From NCBI GenBank assembly GCA_034698045.1, contig JAQGAU010000035.1:1-52818 (forward strand): DNA of 52,818 nt, written 5' to 3'. The DNA comes from Paramacrobiotus richtersi. Lineage: Eukaryota; Tardigrada; Eutardigrada; Parachela; Macrobiotidae. Positions 12,701 to 22,408 of this stretch are shown here, piece by piece (the stretch's first letter is position 1; every line of letters begins with the position of its first letter). A model generated the notes under the pieces. That model was not told the origin of the DNA, did no database searches, and worked only from the letters and a program-made list of their open reading frames with translations. Position numbers and translations under genes: made by a program.

Positions 12701-14576
12701 ACCGGCGAATCCCGCTCCCACGAGTTTCTTCGCCAGCGAATCTCCTTACAAATGCAGAGAGGAAATGCGGACAGTGTGTTTGGGACCACTAACAATGCCG
12801 AGAAGCTTCATGAGTTGTTTCTGTTATAATAGTTTTGTTCTACTAACACGTGTTGTCAGTTTGCGCGGTATGTAAAACATTTATGAAAAATTTTCGGTAA
12901 ACCTCCCTCTGCGAATTGAACAAGCACTTAAAAAGTGGCTTTTTTAGAACAAAAAGTGGTTCATCTTTTTCTGTATACTTTCTGTGTACTAGATCGAAGA
13001 ACCGCAAACGACAAACCAAAGTGCAACACTTTCGATCAAGCGATAGAAGTTCTTTCGCATTGCTTCAGAATTAATTTAGCTACATCAGACAGTTATTTTG
13101 TTATACAGACACATTGGCAGTTGGCCGGAAAGCAGGTATCGGCACTTACTGTATTGGTTAGTGGTTACATTAGATGCACCGGCACGTAGAATGTAGATGG
13201 GTCGTTTGGGCTGTTTTACTCGGACCTTGTGGTACTGTACATAATTTGAAAAATATCTGGCAAGAAAGCATACTAAGGGCAGTCGTTTAACGTAGCAGAT
13301 ACCGCACTTTTAAATATACACATATGCCGACGGCTAAACTTATCTCACCCCCAGGGGTGTGGGGGGGGAGGGCATTTTGTACATTGAACACACTGCTACA
13401 TTGAACAAAAACTTTGGAACGGCGAGTGTTCAATGTACACAAGTTTTACTGTATACTTCAAGTATGAAAGGTGTAGAGCAGTGGCTAGATAGTCGCCTTT
13501 ATAAATGCTAACCACAATTCAAGAAATATTTCGCAGGAAACCGTACCGTAGCTGTTAGATTTTTTTCATACTTTCTCTGATCCTAACTTTAACCAACACG
13601 TCAGTTATATTGGATGCTGATTTTCATGGCATGGTTTATAGTTGGAGTTGAATTTGTTTTGCGTGTCCATGTCACTCAGATAAGTATGTGCATTTCTGCT
13701 TCAGAGAATTTGTTGATGTTATGGAGGTGGAGGAATCCAAGTCATCAGCTGGCTTACCTTCCGGTATGCGATCAGTTCGACATTTTTTTTTATTTTGGCC
13801 GTATACAGATATCTGGTAAAATAGTCTGTCGACGTCGAAACTTCTGCGCAGTTTTTCAACAAAAAGTTCAGTACGCAAGAAATATCGCAGTAATTAGAGT
13901 AATATTCCTGTCTTTAGTTTTGATTTTAATTATGCTCGCATTCGGTGGTAATGTTTCAAATATTTTGTTCCCGGTTTTAGCGGTAATTTCAGCCTTGTTT
14001 TGTTACAGTTTTATTGATGATTTTGATAATGTCAAGTTTTCATTCTAAATTCAAGCACTGATTATTTGTGCTTTGCTACATTATCTTTTACTGGAGTTAA
14101 GCGTTACTCTCTAATTTCCCTTATTTTCCATAGATTTCTTCGATTCTCCTTCTATTCCCACGCCCATTGAATCCAACCCCGCCCCTCCGGAACCCATCGA
14201 AGACTCCTCCGCCCACCTCCCGGATGATTTTTTCGACAAGCCCACCAAGAACATCAAGCAGAAACTAGACCGGGAGAAGCACAAACAAGAAGAGGAAGAA
14301 TGGGCCAAATTCCAGAAAGCCATGCATGAAGAGAGCCACAAGTCCTCCATGGCCGTCGAACAGGATGACGAGGAGGCCCGCAAGCAGAAGGAACTGGAGG
14401 ATATTGAAGAGCAGATGACACGCTGGCAGAAAATCCATGATCTGGAGATTAAGCGCGAACAGGGTAAAGACAAGGAGCCGCCGGTCGTTTTGAAGGAGAG
14501 CATGCAGGAGGGCAGTGATGAGGAGGGGGAGGTGGATCTGGATGCGTTTGACTGGAGGAAACGGAAATTGTGGTAG
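9744..14576 (+). CDS. ZNF830: ZNF830 (CCDC16) homologue, 5 exons
   Basis: Exons 9744-9832, 9974-10073, 10174-10367, 13705-13763 and 14134-14576 are all GT-AG, in phase, and give 294 residues. The N-terminus has the family signature SKEELRRLMKEK and IESPFAKYD. It is followed by a single C2H2 finger (C-x2-C-x12-H-x5-H) made from exons 1-2. Exon 3 is a low-complexity basic linker ending in PSKKPKTASLT. The 59-bp exon 4 (REFVDVMEVEESKSSAGLPS) was found because the phases of exons 3 and 5 do not fit each other; it restores the conserved LPSDFFDS motif across the exon 4-5 junction. Exon 5 holds the conserved coiled coil (FQKAMHEE, DIEEQMTRWQKI) and an acidic end (SDEEGEVDLDAFDWRKRKLW). The family is nuclear, linked to pre-mRNA splicing and genome stability. 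Intron 3 (3.3 kb) hosts nested mobile elements. Confidence 0.93.
10601..10629 (+). repeat. Left terminal inverted repeat
   Basis: Begins CAGTAAAACCTGTG and ends GAACACTCGC. It is complementary to 13422-13451. Confidence 0.75.
10706..12829 (+). CDS. Non-LTR retrotransposon reverse transcriptase with CCHC finger and restriction-like endonuclease, 5'-truncated
   Basis: A continuous frame of 707 codons. Retroelement similarity begins near residue 18, so the first residues are flanking transposon DNA and the real N-terminal part is missing. Reverse transcriptase blocks: FFGGKLLALRKKDGGLRPIAVG (41-61), FLKIDFRNAFN (motif A, Asp122), GVQQGDPLGPLLF (motif B, 172-184) and YLDD (motif C, 203-206). A thumb-like region follows. 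Then comes a CCHC finger C516-x2-C519-x8-H528-x4-C533, directly followed by a PD-(D/E)XK-like endonuclease region with GRLPRHDAVND, REPRG, RPDG (575-578) and WDATC (592). This order is that of R2/NeSL-type elements, which cut the target and copy RNA onto it. The frame has no stop or frameshift over 2.1 kb, which implies a young insertion. It lies in the same orientation as ZNF830. Confidence 0.88.
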   Translation: MYTEHLCKVYIEHFPCHGHGKPALNRVLSGSIPEDVRASFFGGKLLALRKKDGGLRPIAVGNTLRRLIAKIICYRVASRMSEVLQPHQLGFSTRGGAEAIVHGARLFLQSEEETTKVFLKIDFRNAFNTVSREAVLGAVKIYLPDYWDYFQAAYGFHSHLHVEDLLLTSECGVQQGDPLGPLLFCLAVQPVVSKVRTKFNAWYLDDGSLGDTVDDVINDFQGIIVGAREIGLEVNETKCEVYVTGGTTDSCSQAVDRFLRSHPQVRVMSEENLYLLGAPLLDKTIAPALQEKADVLSLIAERLELLPRHQALYLLKNCLGAPKVVYLLRCSSAWKHPTLLYMLDEVLRASFQAITNVRTNHDDYPCWRQATLPASRGGIGIRRAEELALPAYLASIHSVSGLVSSLLPTLGEINIADALALWKDKTSLPDIPEPNFRHFQRIWDTPLCNASLASLLDIFREDEVNRARLLAASKPESGLWLNALPSAHIGNLLDDYTLMISVGLRLGADICKPHQCFKCGVEVTRQGHHGLACRFSAGRLPRHDAVNDIICRALVSAGIPSKREPRGTSHTTEQRPDGFTTFAWKRGLCLAWDATCVDTLAPSHIKSTSVTAGSEAEKAEQRKIRLYSYLEGRYLFVPLGFETLGPWGQSAITLVKEIGKRLKEHTGESRSHEFLRQRISLQMQRGNADSVFGTTNNAEKLHELFLL
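12830..13421. other. Right interior of the DNA transposon
   Basis: Directly after the retroelement stop codon. The ATTGAAC motifs typical of the transposon ends resume at about 12918 and again at 13382-13405, so the retroelement 3' UTR is very short or absent. No transposase frame was recognised. Confidence 0.45.
13422..13451 (-). repeat. Right terminal inverted repeat
   Basis: Begins GCGAGTGTTCAATGTACAC and ends GTTTTACTG, followed by TA. It looks less mutated than the left repeat. Confidence 0.75.
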
Positions 14577-15188
14577 TTTCGACATGCCTGTCTGAAAAAT
14601 GTCCAGTTTTTTGTAATTTGGGTGGCATGAAAATTATGGGAAGTTACTGTATTTTTCAGTTTTTACCGGCTTCGCTTGGTTTGTGATATGTACGCTTGGG
14701 TTTTATGGAGATGGAGGACTAAAAATGGAAATGTGTTCGCCGCACGAGTTGTACTGCATGTTCTGCGTTTAGGTTTTGGCATTTGCTACACATATGTGGC
14801 ACTTGGTTGATACAGGGTTAGGAAGACTTTGAGGTTAGGACATACAGAGCATAGTACTTGTACAGCCGTATAGGAGACGTAGTGTATGGGCCTTCAAGCT
14901 TATCAATCGTATTCCATAAATCGCGTCCCAGCCATAAATTTCCAATGATCGGTATCAGCACTAATACTATCATGAATAGATATATATTAACAAAATGCAG
15001 AGCCGATCAAAACGACTTTTTAGCTTCCTGCCTGAATGCATAGAACACTGCAGATTATACGCCAGCTTACTGTCTTATCTTAGCCCCTGGGAAGAACAGT
15101 CTGCGATTTTATTTTTGGCAAGCTCAGCCAAGCTGGTGAAACTTGAGCATCGGCTTGATGGAGTATTTATGCATATAAAATCATGAAA
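14577..15188. other. Intergenic stretch between ZNF830 and tRNA-Leu
   Basis: No coding or repeat structure recognised. It contains the ZNF830 3' UTR. Confidence 0.4.
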
Positions 15189-15272
15189 GGCGATGTGGCC
15201 GAGCGGTCTAAGGCGTTGGTTTCAGGTACCAATCTACTTCGGTAGGCGTGGGTTCAAATCCCACCGTCGTCA
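15189..15272 (+). tRNA. tRNA-Leu (anticodon CAG)
   Basis: The 84 nt include the discriminator A. The acceptor stem GGCGATG pairs with CGTCGTC (two G-U pairs). The D-arm region GTGGCCGAGCGGTCTAAGGC is the classic class II Leu form and serves as A box. The anticodon stem TTGGT/ACCAA encloses TTCAGGT, giving CAG. The long variable arm CTAC-TTCG-GTAG is diagnostic of a class II tRNA. The T arm is GTGGG-TTCAAAT-CCCAC. There is no intron and CCA is not encoded. A T-run at 15276-15280 is a suitable RNA polymerase III terminator. Confidence 0.97.
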
Positions 15273-15679
15273 GAATTTTTGTTTTTCATTGTGCTTTTTT
15301 CATGCCATGTTTTAGATTTGAGCAGCTCTATTAATTTTCATATTCATTGGAAAAGTACTGGTAGCGTTTAAGAGAAACAAAACCAGAAAAATTAATACCG
15401 AACTCGAAATCAAAACGAAGCCTTTTTCTCCTAGCGTAACCTACGGGCGGCTGACACATTTCCGGTTTTGGCAGGCGAAAAGTGAACTTGCAAACCGACC
15501 ACGTAGAAACACAGCTGATTGCTCACAAGCCAAGATTCATTTTTGCAGTTTTTTCCAGTCAGGATTGTGCACAGATTACATTGTTTTCGTCGGTAATATT
15601 CTTTGCTGTGCTAATCCAATTAACGGATATTATAACCCATTCAAAAATTCGCCATTCAGTAATTCGCAGGCTCGCAGCC
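15273..15679. other. Intergenic stretch before ESD
   Basis: It starts with T-runs terminating the tRNA transcript and should hold the promoter and 5' UTR of the esterase gene. Nothing else recognised. Confidence 0.4.
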
Positions 15680-17414
15680 ATGTCTCTTGAACAGCTGTCA
15701 AACGCCAAATGTTTCGGTGGATTCCAGAAGGTTTTCAAACATCCCAGGTCCGCATTGAATCATATGGTTTCCAAATTATGTTACTTTTATAGTAAACGCT
15801 TCGGATTTTATCGTTTCCACTGTTAAAAGACATAAACCAGGTTTGTTTTGCAGCACTGAAACAAAATGCGCGATGACGTTTTCGATCTACATTCCGCCGC
15901 AGTCCAGTCCGGAGGAGAAGTTTCCCGTCTTATACTGGCTGTCCGGTCTAACATGCAATGAACAGAATTTCATTACTAAAGCAGGAGTGCAACGATACGC
16001 AGCAGAAGCGAACGTGGTGATCGTTGGGCCGGATACCAGTCCACGTACGTAAACTACAGAAAATTTTTTTCGAATTTTTTAATTTTTGGTATCGCCGTTT
16101 GCATCCTGTACAAGCCAGTTGGAAAATCATAAAAATAACAGGGATTTGTGTGCATGCGCCATTACAAAAATCGGCATTTTAGACATTTTTTGTAGTTTTC
16201 CTACTGCCGGCCTGGAACTTGTTATCAAATTGCTCTGGGGCATTTTTCTGTTTTGCTTGGTTTTGACGTTTAATTTGATGCTAGGTGGCTGCAACATCGA
16301 GGGTGAAGAGGAATCGTGGGATTTCGGAACCGGAGCCGGATTTTATGTTGATGCCACCGAGGATAAATGGAAGAATAATTACCGCATGTATTCGTATATC
16401 ACAAAAGAGGTAATTTTAGTTATTTTACGGAATTGAGAGGAAAATTACTACTGTGCAAACTTTTGCAGTTTTCACGTGATCTGTACATTTGGAATTAAAA
16501 TTATGATTTAGCAGGACACTAATTTCTGAGTAGTAAAGCATTATGTCAATAAAATAATAAAAATAGAATCAAAAAATCAGTTTTAATACAATAATTAAAA
16601 AATAAATAAACATAAAATATAACGTTCTCCAGTGTGATTTTGAAATTTAGTTTTAATCATAATTTCAAAAGTTATCGTTAACAAACTAAAATTATCAACG
16701 ATAAAACGGAGCGACATAACCACTCTGCATATGAGATGTTTTAACACACCAGTATATTTTTCCTGGTTTATAATTCATGGTTCAGTAAAATTAAGTAGAT
16801 TACATAATATTAAATAAATAAGCAGATATTCTGTTTATGCTTTACGTGTAAAATGGAATATGTAATAAAATCATTAAAAATATCGATAAATAATGTGAAA
16901 AGTAATCCTTCAAATAGAGATGACATTTTCATATCACTTTTTGTATTTCCAGCTGCCAGATCTTATCACGAACCATTTCCCGGTGGACGCCTCTCGTCAG
17001 TCCATCTTCGGGCACAGCATGGGCGGCCACGGTGCCCTGATCGCCTTTTTGAAGAATCCCGGTCACTATCGCTCCGTTTCGGCTTTCTCGCCCATCGCCA
17101 ACCCCTCCTTATCGAAATTTGGGATCAAGTGTTTCCGGGGATATCTGGGCACTAAAGAGGACACCTGGAGTCAGTACGACGCGACAGATCTGGTTAAAAC
17201 ATACGAGGGCCCCAAGGTGGAGATTCTGATTGATCAGGGCAAAGCCGATGATTTTTATCCCGATTTAATGGGGAATAATTTTGCGGAAGCAGCCGGGAAG
17301 GCGGGGCTGACCGTCCAGTACCGCGAGCATGAAGGATACGATCATGGGTATTATTTTATTTCCACGTTTATTGGGGAACATATCCAGCATCATATGCAGT
17401 TTTTACGGAAGTAA
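15680..17414 (+). CDS. ESD: S-formylglutathione hydrolase (esterase D), 4 exons
   Basis: Exons 15680-15747, 15854-16044, 16285-16409 and 16953-17414 join in phase to 281 residues, almost exactly the human length. The alpha/beta hydrolase shows the family blocks [53 protein letters not shown] and NYRMYSY. The catalytic triad is Ser in [10 protein letters not shown], Asp in [10 protein letters not shown] and His in EGYDHGYYF. The enzyme hydrolyses S-formylglutathione to formate and glutathione, the last step of glutathione-dependent formaldehyde detoxification in the cytosol. Exon 2 splices inside the codon for the Arg of SPRG. The gene looks intact. Confidence 0.96.
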
Positions 17415-18243
17415 TCTGGATTTTTATGAAATTTTTTGAATGCTCACCGATAATTTGCTCTTGGTCTTGGTTTTTTTCTCATTTGGGTAAATTCATTTTC
17501 TTGCTTTGAATTCATGACATGGTGATTGTAAAAGCGCTCTGGGCATTTTTATTTAATATTTATAGTGAATCGTTCGGATGCGTTGTGTCCGTATTTTCAA
17601 GTGAGACAAATTTTGGGGTTTTTTGACCGCAATATATTTTATTGTGGGGTAAATTATATTTTTATTTATTTTCATCCATATTTCGCGAGAACTTGTTACT
17701 TGTCATAAACGAGGGAAAAATGAAAAATTGCACCGATATTTATAGAAAATGTTGGTAAGACAAGGTCCTCTCACGGAGTGACGCAGCTGGTAATTTGTTG
17801 GGCGAAGCCGCGAATATAACGAACTGCAAGGTGTGGGAAAGTCACGTACCGGTTCAAAGTCTAGACATCTGCCGCATTAATACATTATGCATAATAGTCG
17901 GTAGAGGCGGCCGCAGACATTCTGACCGGCCCGCAGCTGTTTCACAATGTCCAACCCCCCAGGCCCCCATTGGTCAGTATTTCTGTATCAGGTTACTGAC
18001 ACTTCCGTTCTCGGTTTGGCCAAGGGACGATTCGAACCAGAACGCGATTCTGTAATTTCTCTTATCTTGTGAGTCGATCCTTGATTCATTTCTGAGATAT
18101 TTATCAGCTCTTTGTCTACTTCCTGCATGATTCGACCTTCGAGCCAGATTGTTTATGGTAATATTAGCAAATAAACCGCCTTATCATTGAGTTCTTGATT
18201 TGCTCATCGATCGTGATGGAAAGTTACGGTGACGGCTGAAAAA
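17415..18243. other. Intergenic stretch between ESD and the winged-helix gene
   Basis: It holds the ESD 3' UTR. The segment 17760-18060 is more GC-rich than its surroundings and has an open frame of 86 codons (17795-18055) that I cannot assign. No start-context or family support was seen, so it is not called. Confidence 0.35.
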
Positions 18244-21200
18244 ATGTCCAAAGTCCCCGTCAAGCGTTCCAACTCATCCTCCAAGATCTCCCTGGATCCG
18301 GAGAACCAGCGTTGCATCCTCAATCTCCTGCAGGATGGGAATCGCGAATCAACCATCGCCACCATCGTGCAGGCCTTCGCCGTTCAGCGCCCCAAGGTCC
18401 CCATGGAAGAGGTCGAACGGCAGCTGTTCAGTGCACTGCAGAATGGGATTGTCGTGCAGCAGTTTAGTATCAAGAAGAACGAGTACGTGTTTATGGATGC
18501 GGGACGGCTAATGGCGTTGCGGACGTTTCGAATTGGTTCGTCGAGTGAGATGCGGCAGGCCGTGCAGATCGCTGTGGAGGAGATGGGGGAGGTGGACGGG
18601 TCGGACAAGTCGAAGATTGAAAAGTACATCTCGTCCACATTCGAGTAAGACGGGTTTTTTGTTCATTTTTTGCGGGATTTTTCGTACAATTCTCTGATAA
18701 CCGTGGTGGAAAAATGAATTTTAAATGAAATTTTTCTGAACTGTTTTCCCTTGGTACCTTGGTACTGCATGCTCCCGCCCCCGGACGTTGGGGGAAGGGG
18801 GGCTTAAGCCCTGTTCGAGTAGGACTGGGTTTTTTTGTTAATTTATTTGTGAACTTTTTACGCAATTTTCTGATAAGCATGGTGTAAAATGAACTTCAAA
18901 TGAAATGTTGCGGAATTTTTTCCCCTTCGTACTGCATGCTCCCACCCCCGGATGTTGGGTGGGGAGGGGGCTTCTGCCCTCAGGGACGAGCGAAAACCCA
19001 TGATTTGCTGATTAATGAGAGTTATGCTGCAGTATTACAGATTTAGTTAAGTGTTGCGTAGAAAAATGCAGTTTATTTAGTTTATTTTGGTTTTATATTT
19101 TTCTAATTGCATATGATTACAGGGTGGATCGGCGCGATTCGGCGGCTTCGCTGTTCAATACGGCATTCAGCGCATTATACTGTGAGGGAATTTTGGCTCC
19201 AGTGGGAAGAAACACCCATCGTTACAAGCTGAATATTCCTATACCTTCCGTTGATTCTGATGCGAAAGTGGAAGAAAATAAAACAAAAACAGTCGAATCG
19301 GCTGGTCAAGGCGTGATTACGGTAAGCTACGAAGATTAGAACGAATAGCTGCAGGAATGTATCGTAGAGTAGTGGCTGCATTACACACTAACGCACAGAT
19401 ACACCACTATACTTTGAAACTGAACTTGAATTAAAGTTTGTTTTTTATCATGTTATATGTATTTTTATTCTGTTTTGTAACTGGACTACTACTTCGAACC
19501 CGAATTTCTAGGTGAAATTGGTTAATTTAGGAAAAGTGGGGAAAACGGAAATAACTGCACCGGATACTCAAAATATCGCAAAGTCAGAGTATCACGTATA
19601 AACTTAGTATAAATTTATTAGAAACTCCTGTATAAATTTAGTACGTAGAATAAACAGTTCAGTCATGTAGATTTCGTGGAAAACATTTTTCTAGGACATG
19701 GATTAACTGTTTTTTTATACAGGAAAACGTAGCCTTATCGGAGAAATCCCCTCGCAAACGGAAGATTCTCGCTACCGACAACGAATCGGGTGAGATGCAC
19801 AAGTTATCATTCGGCGCCCCGGGACAGTACTGGGTCAGTCAGCCCACCAAACGCCGTTCAGCGGCCAAAACGACCACACCCTCGCCGCAGAAGAAACGCG
19901 GCCGGAAACGTCGAGTCGTGCCGGCACAACCGATGGATTCGTCGTTTTCCAGTGGCTCGACTTCGGTTTCTGATGATCTGCCGTTCCGGACAACGACCGA
20001 AGCCGTTTCGAAGGGTTCGCGAACAGGAGATTTGAACGGGTAAGTGAAATGAATTTGTGGTAGGTTTGATTGATTAATTATCGAATTGATCATCGTACAT
20101 TTGTAAAAGGAATTTTTCCATAATAAATTTCTGAAAAGTATTATAAAATAAAATAAATACATACAAAATATACAGTAAATTACATAAGAATTATCTGTCC
20201 TGTGAAATATACTGAAGTAGCAATTTCTAAAAGTATTGTAAAATAAAATAAATACAGTAAACAATATACAGTAAATTATATAAAAGTCCTGCAAAATGTA
20301 CTGATGTAGTAATTTTTGTAACAGCAGCGCGGTGTTTTTTGAAATTTTCCAACAAAAAACAACAATAAAATCTTGTAATGCATGACTTCATGGTGATTGA
20401 ATGAATAGCGAAGTGTGAATGAATATTCATTGCATTTACTTCTATATGTAAACCGGCATTTGAAAAGTTTTGCTGTGATTGGTCTTGGTGAGAGATTATT
20501 CACGTGGTCGCGTTGTTTGATGGGGGTACTTTTCTGGCATCTGAATATATTTTGATCTGCTCATAATGTTGAAACTGAATTGATGAATTGGTAGCTGTTA
20601 CTGAGTTTCGAAGGAAACTGTATTTTCTGTTTCATTCGTTGTGTTATGTAATTTTTCTGTATTTCAGCAAAATTTCTTATGAATTCCTTTTGATTAACTA
20701 TTTTATTAAATTTATTTATTTAATACTATTATTATATTAGTAATTTTATTTATCTCTGTTTTTAATTTTATGATTACTTTTTATAATTAATTTTATATTG
20801 AGTTTTTCTGTATTTCAGCAAGATTCCTTATGATTAACTATTTTATAAAATTTGTATATTTAGTACTATTATTATATTATTAATTTTATTTATCTGTTTT
20901 TAATTTTATGGTTACTTTGATTGATTAATTTTATATTGACTTTTTCTGTATTTCAGCAAAATTCCTTATGAATTTATATGATTAACTATTTTATTTATTT
21001 ATTAATTTCATTTATTTATATTATTATTAATTTTATTTATCACTGTTAAATTTTATGATCAGTTTATTTTTTAATGTATTTTTTCCATGCAGTGAACCCA
21101 GCACTTCATCCGGAATCAGCTCCCAACCCATCGACACTTTCGACTCACAGGATCACCCCTCATTAGACGAATTTCACCTGTTTCCGGTGGAAATGACCGC

Positions 21201-22408
21201 GCCACTGGGGAAAGTCAGCCGCGAAGTGTTGGCCATTCGCCACGAGGCCACCTCTGATCAGTTTACTTCCCTCGCACAGGACAGTCTGTCGGGAGCGCCG
21301 TATGATGCTGATACAAGCGAGGAAGAGGAAGCTCTGCCGGTTGAACTGGAAACGTTCGGTTTCGCTGATGATGCAGTGGCTTTTCTCCGCGAAGCGTCGC
21401 GTCGATCAAAAAGTAAGATAATGGATCCCAGAATTACCCTTTTACGAGGCTGATTGGTTTTTTTTTCATTCTGTTGGTTAAATCAACTACAAATCCAAAT
21501 ATTATGATTTAATTATATCTGAATATTTTTAAATGTGATTCAATACCACATGAAAATGTCTTGTTATGAAAACAAATATTACACTGTAACCTAATTAAAC
21601 CAGATTACTGTAAAATACCCGAAGTAGTGTGGTGAAAATGGATAAATTTTTTGCTATTTAATTTGATAGAAAATCGTAACATACACAGAATTTCTTCTTT
21701 TGGAAAGCTCTTTGGTGTGAGTTTTTTGTAAAAATTTGATTTGGTGGATATATACAACGAGCAGTTAACTATAATCACTAAAGCTTCGGCAAATTTGTAA
21801 AAAAAATTCATTAGAACGGGAAATGAGAAGTGACCAGCGTTTAACGTACACTGGTAAATAAATGAATAAATAAATAGATAAATAAAAAATTAATAAATAG
21901 CTAGATATTTATTAATTTTAGCTATAATCACTAAAGCTTCGGCAAATTTGTAAAACAAATCCATTAAAACGGGAAATGAGAAGTGACCAGCGTTTAACGT
22001 ACACTGGTAAATAAATGAATAAATAAATAGATAAATAAAAAATTAATAAATAGCTAGATATTTATTAATTTTAGCTATAATCACTAAAGCTTCGGCAAAT
22101 TTGTAAAACAAATCCATTAAAACGGGAAATGAGAAGTGACCAGCGTTTAACGTACACTGGTAAATAAATACATAGATAAGTAAATAAATAAATAAAAAAT
22201 TAATAAATAGCTAGATAAGCAAATAAAAATCATATTTTGACACATATTATCGTATCATCATATTCGCTCTTGTTTCATTGCAGTCCCGTTGAAACGTTTC
22301 GTGCCATACTTTTCGGAAATTCACGTGAAAAACGCCGAAGCCACGCTGTGTGTTGTGGACTGTATTCTGGACGCGCTGGACAATCAGGGAAGAGCCGCAA
22401 ACAGTTGA
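18244..22408 (+). CDS. Winged-helix chromatin-type protein (SAMD1/KAT6 N-terminus style), 5 exons
   Basis: Exons 18244-18644, 19123-19321, 19723-20039, 21093-21412 and 22284-22408 join in phase to 453 residues. Residues about 18-80 (DPENQRCILNLLQDG to KKNEYVFMDAG) resemble the DNA-binding winged helix of SAMD1 and the first winged helix of KAT6. Residues about 96-165 (MRQAVQIAVEEM, SDKSKIEKYI, NTAFSALYCEGILAPVG, HRYKLN) resemble an H15/linker-histone-like second winged helix. Exon 3 has basic patches including PSPQKKRGRKRR, an AT-hook-like stretch. Exon 4 is acidic and serine-rich. A role in binding CpG-rich or nucleosomal DNA is an inference from fold only. The stop at 22406 may be caused by a 1-base slip, because protein-like sequence continues in the other frames to 22489. 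Confidence 0.75.
18642..18985. repeat. Tandem duplication covering the exon 1 splice donor
   Basis: A unit of about 174 bp is present twice, starting at 18642 and 18816. Both begin CGAGTA(A/G)GAC and share the GTACTGCATGCTCCC motif and the following C- and G-rich stretch. The first copy starts in the last bases of exon 1, so the second contains a mutated copy of the donor. Confidence 0.85.
20119..20295. repeat. Two-copy AT-rich tandem repeat in intron 3 of the winged-helix gene
   Basis: A unit of about 97 bp starts near 20125 and 20222. Shared blocks are AAAATAAAATAAATACA and ATATACAGTAAATTA. Confidence 0.75.
20650..21055. repeat. Three-copy tandem repeat carrying strong splice-acceptor-like sites
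   Basis: Three copies, 137-151 bp apart. Each contains the pyrimidine-rich TTTTTCTGTATTTCAGCA, with the AG at 20666-20667, 20817-20818 and 20954-20955. It is followed by TTCCTTATGA/GATTAACTATTTTAT and AT-rich sequence. All three lie upstream of the exon 4 acceptor that the reading frame requires (AG at 21091-21092). Confidence 0.85.
21769..22225. repeat. Three-copy minisatellite, 153-bp unit
   Basis: Copies start at 21769, 21922 and 22075, exactly 153 bp apart. Copies 2 and 3 are nearly identical and copy 1 differs at a few bases. Each has CTATAATCACTAAAGCTTCG, a short imperfect hairpin CCAGCGT...ACACTGG, and (AAAT)n-type sequence. It lies in intron 4 of the winged-helix gene. Confidence 0.95.

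Larger units (their letters stand above)
10601..13451. mobile_element. Tc1/mariner- or pogo-like DNA transposon remnant carrying an inserted retroelement
   Basis: The ends are inverted repeats of about 30 bp at 10601-10629 and 13422-13451. They start CAGTAAAAC and end with the complementary GTTTTACTG; 26 or so of 30 positions match, with one gap. Related internal motifs of the type GTACATTGAACA and TTTGAAC are repeated just inside both ends (about 10614-10755 and 12918-13440), as in sub-terminal repeats. The right end is followed by TA, the expected Tc1/mariner target site. The left flank is TT, so the target duplication is not intact. No transposase was seen. The middle is occupied by the reverse transcriptase frame, so this reads as a non-autonomous element invaded by a retrotransposon. 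The alternative is that the reverse transcriptase frame is part of the element. Confidence 0.65.

Noticed and set aside
10599-13453. A TA target-site duplication for the inverted-repeat transposon.
   Set aside because: The right side has TA, but the left flank is TT, so an intact duplication cannot be claimed.
13614-14048. A 144-codon hydrophobic frame between the transposon and the last ZNF830 exon.
   Set aside because: It overlaps the 59-bp ZNF830 exon 4 in another frame, is AT-rich and has no recognisable domain. The exon explains the coding signal better.
18020-18040. A B-box-like word (GGTTCGAATCG on the minus strand) suggesting a tRNA.
   Set aside because: No acceptor stem, anticodon arm or A box could be placed around it.
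17795-18055. An 86-codon frame upstream of the winged-helix gene.
   Set aside because: No domain, no good start context and no splice link to the gene downstream.
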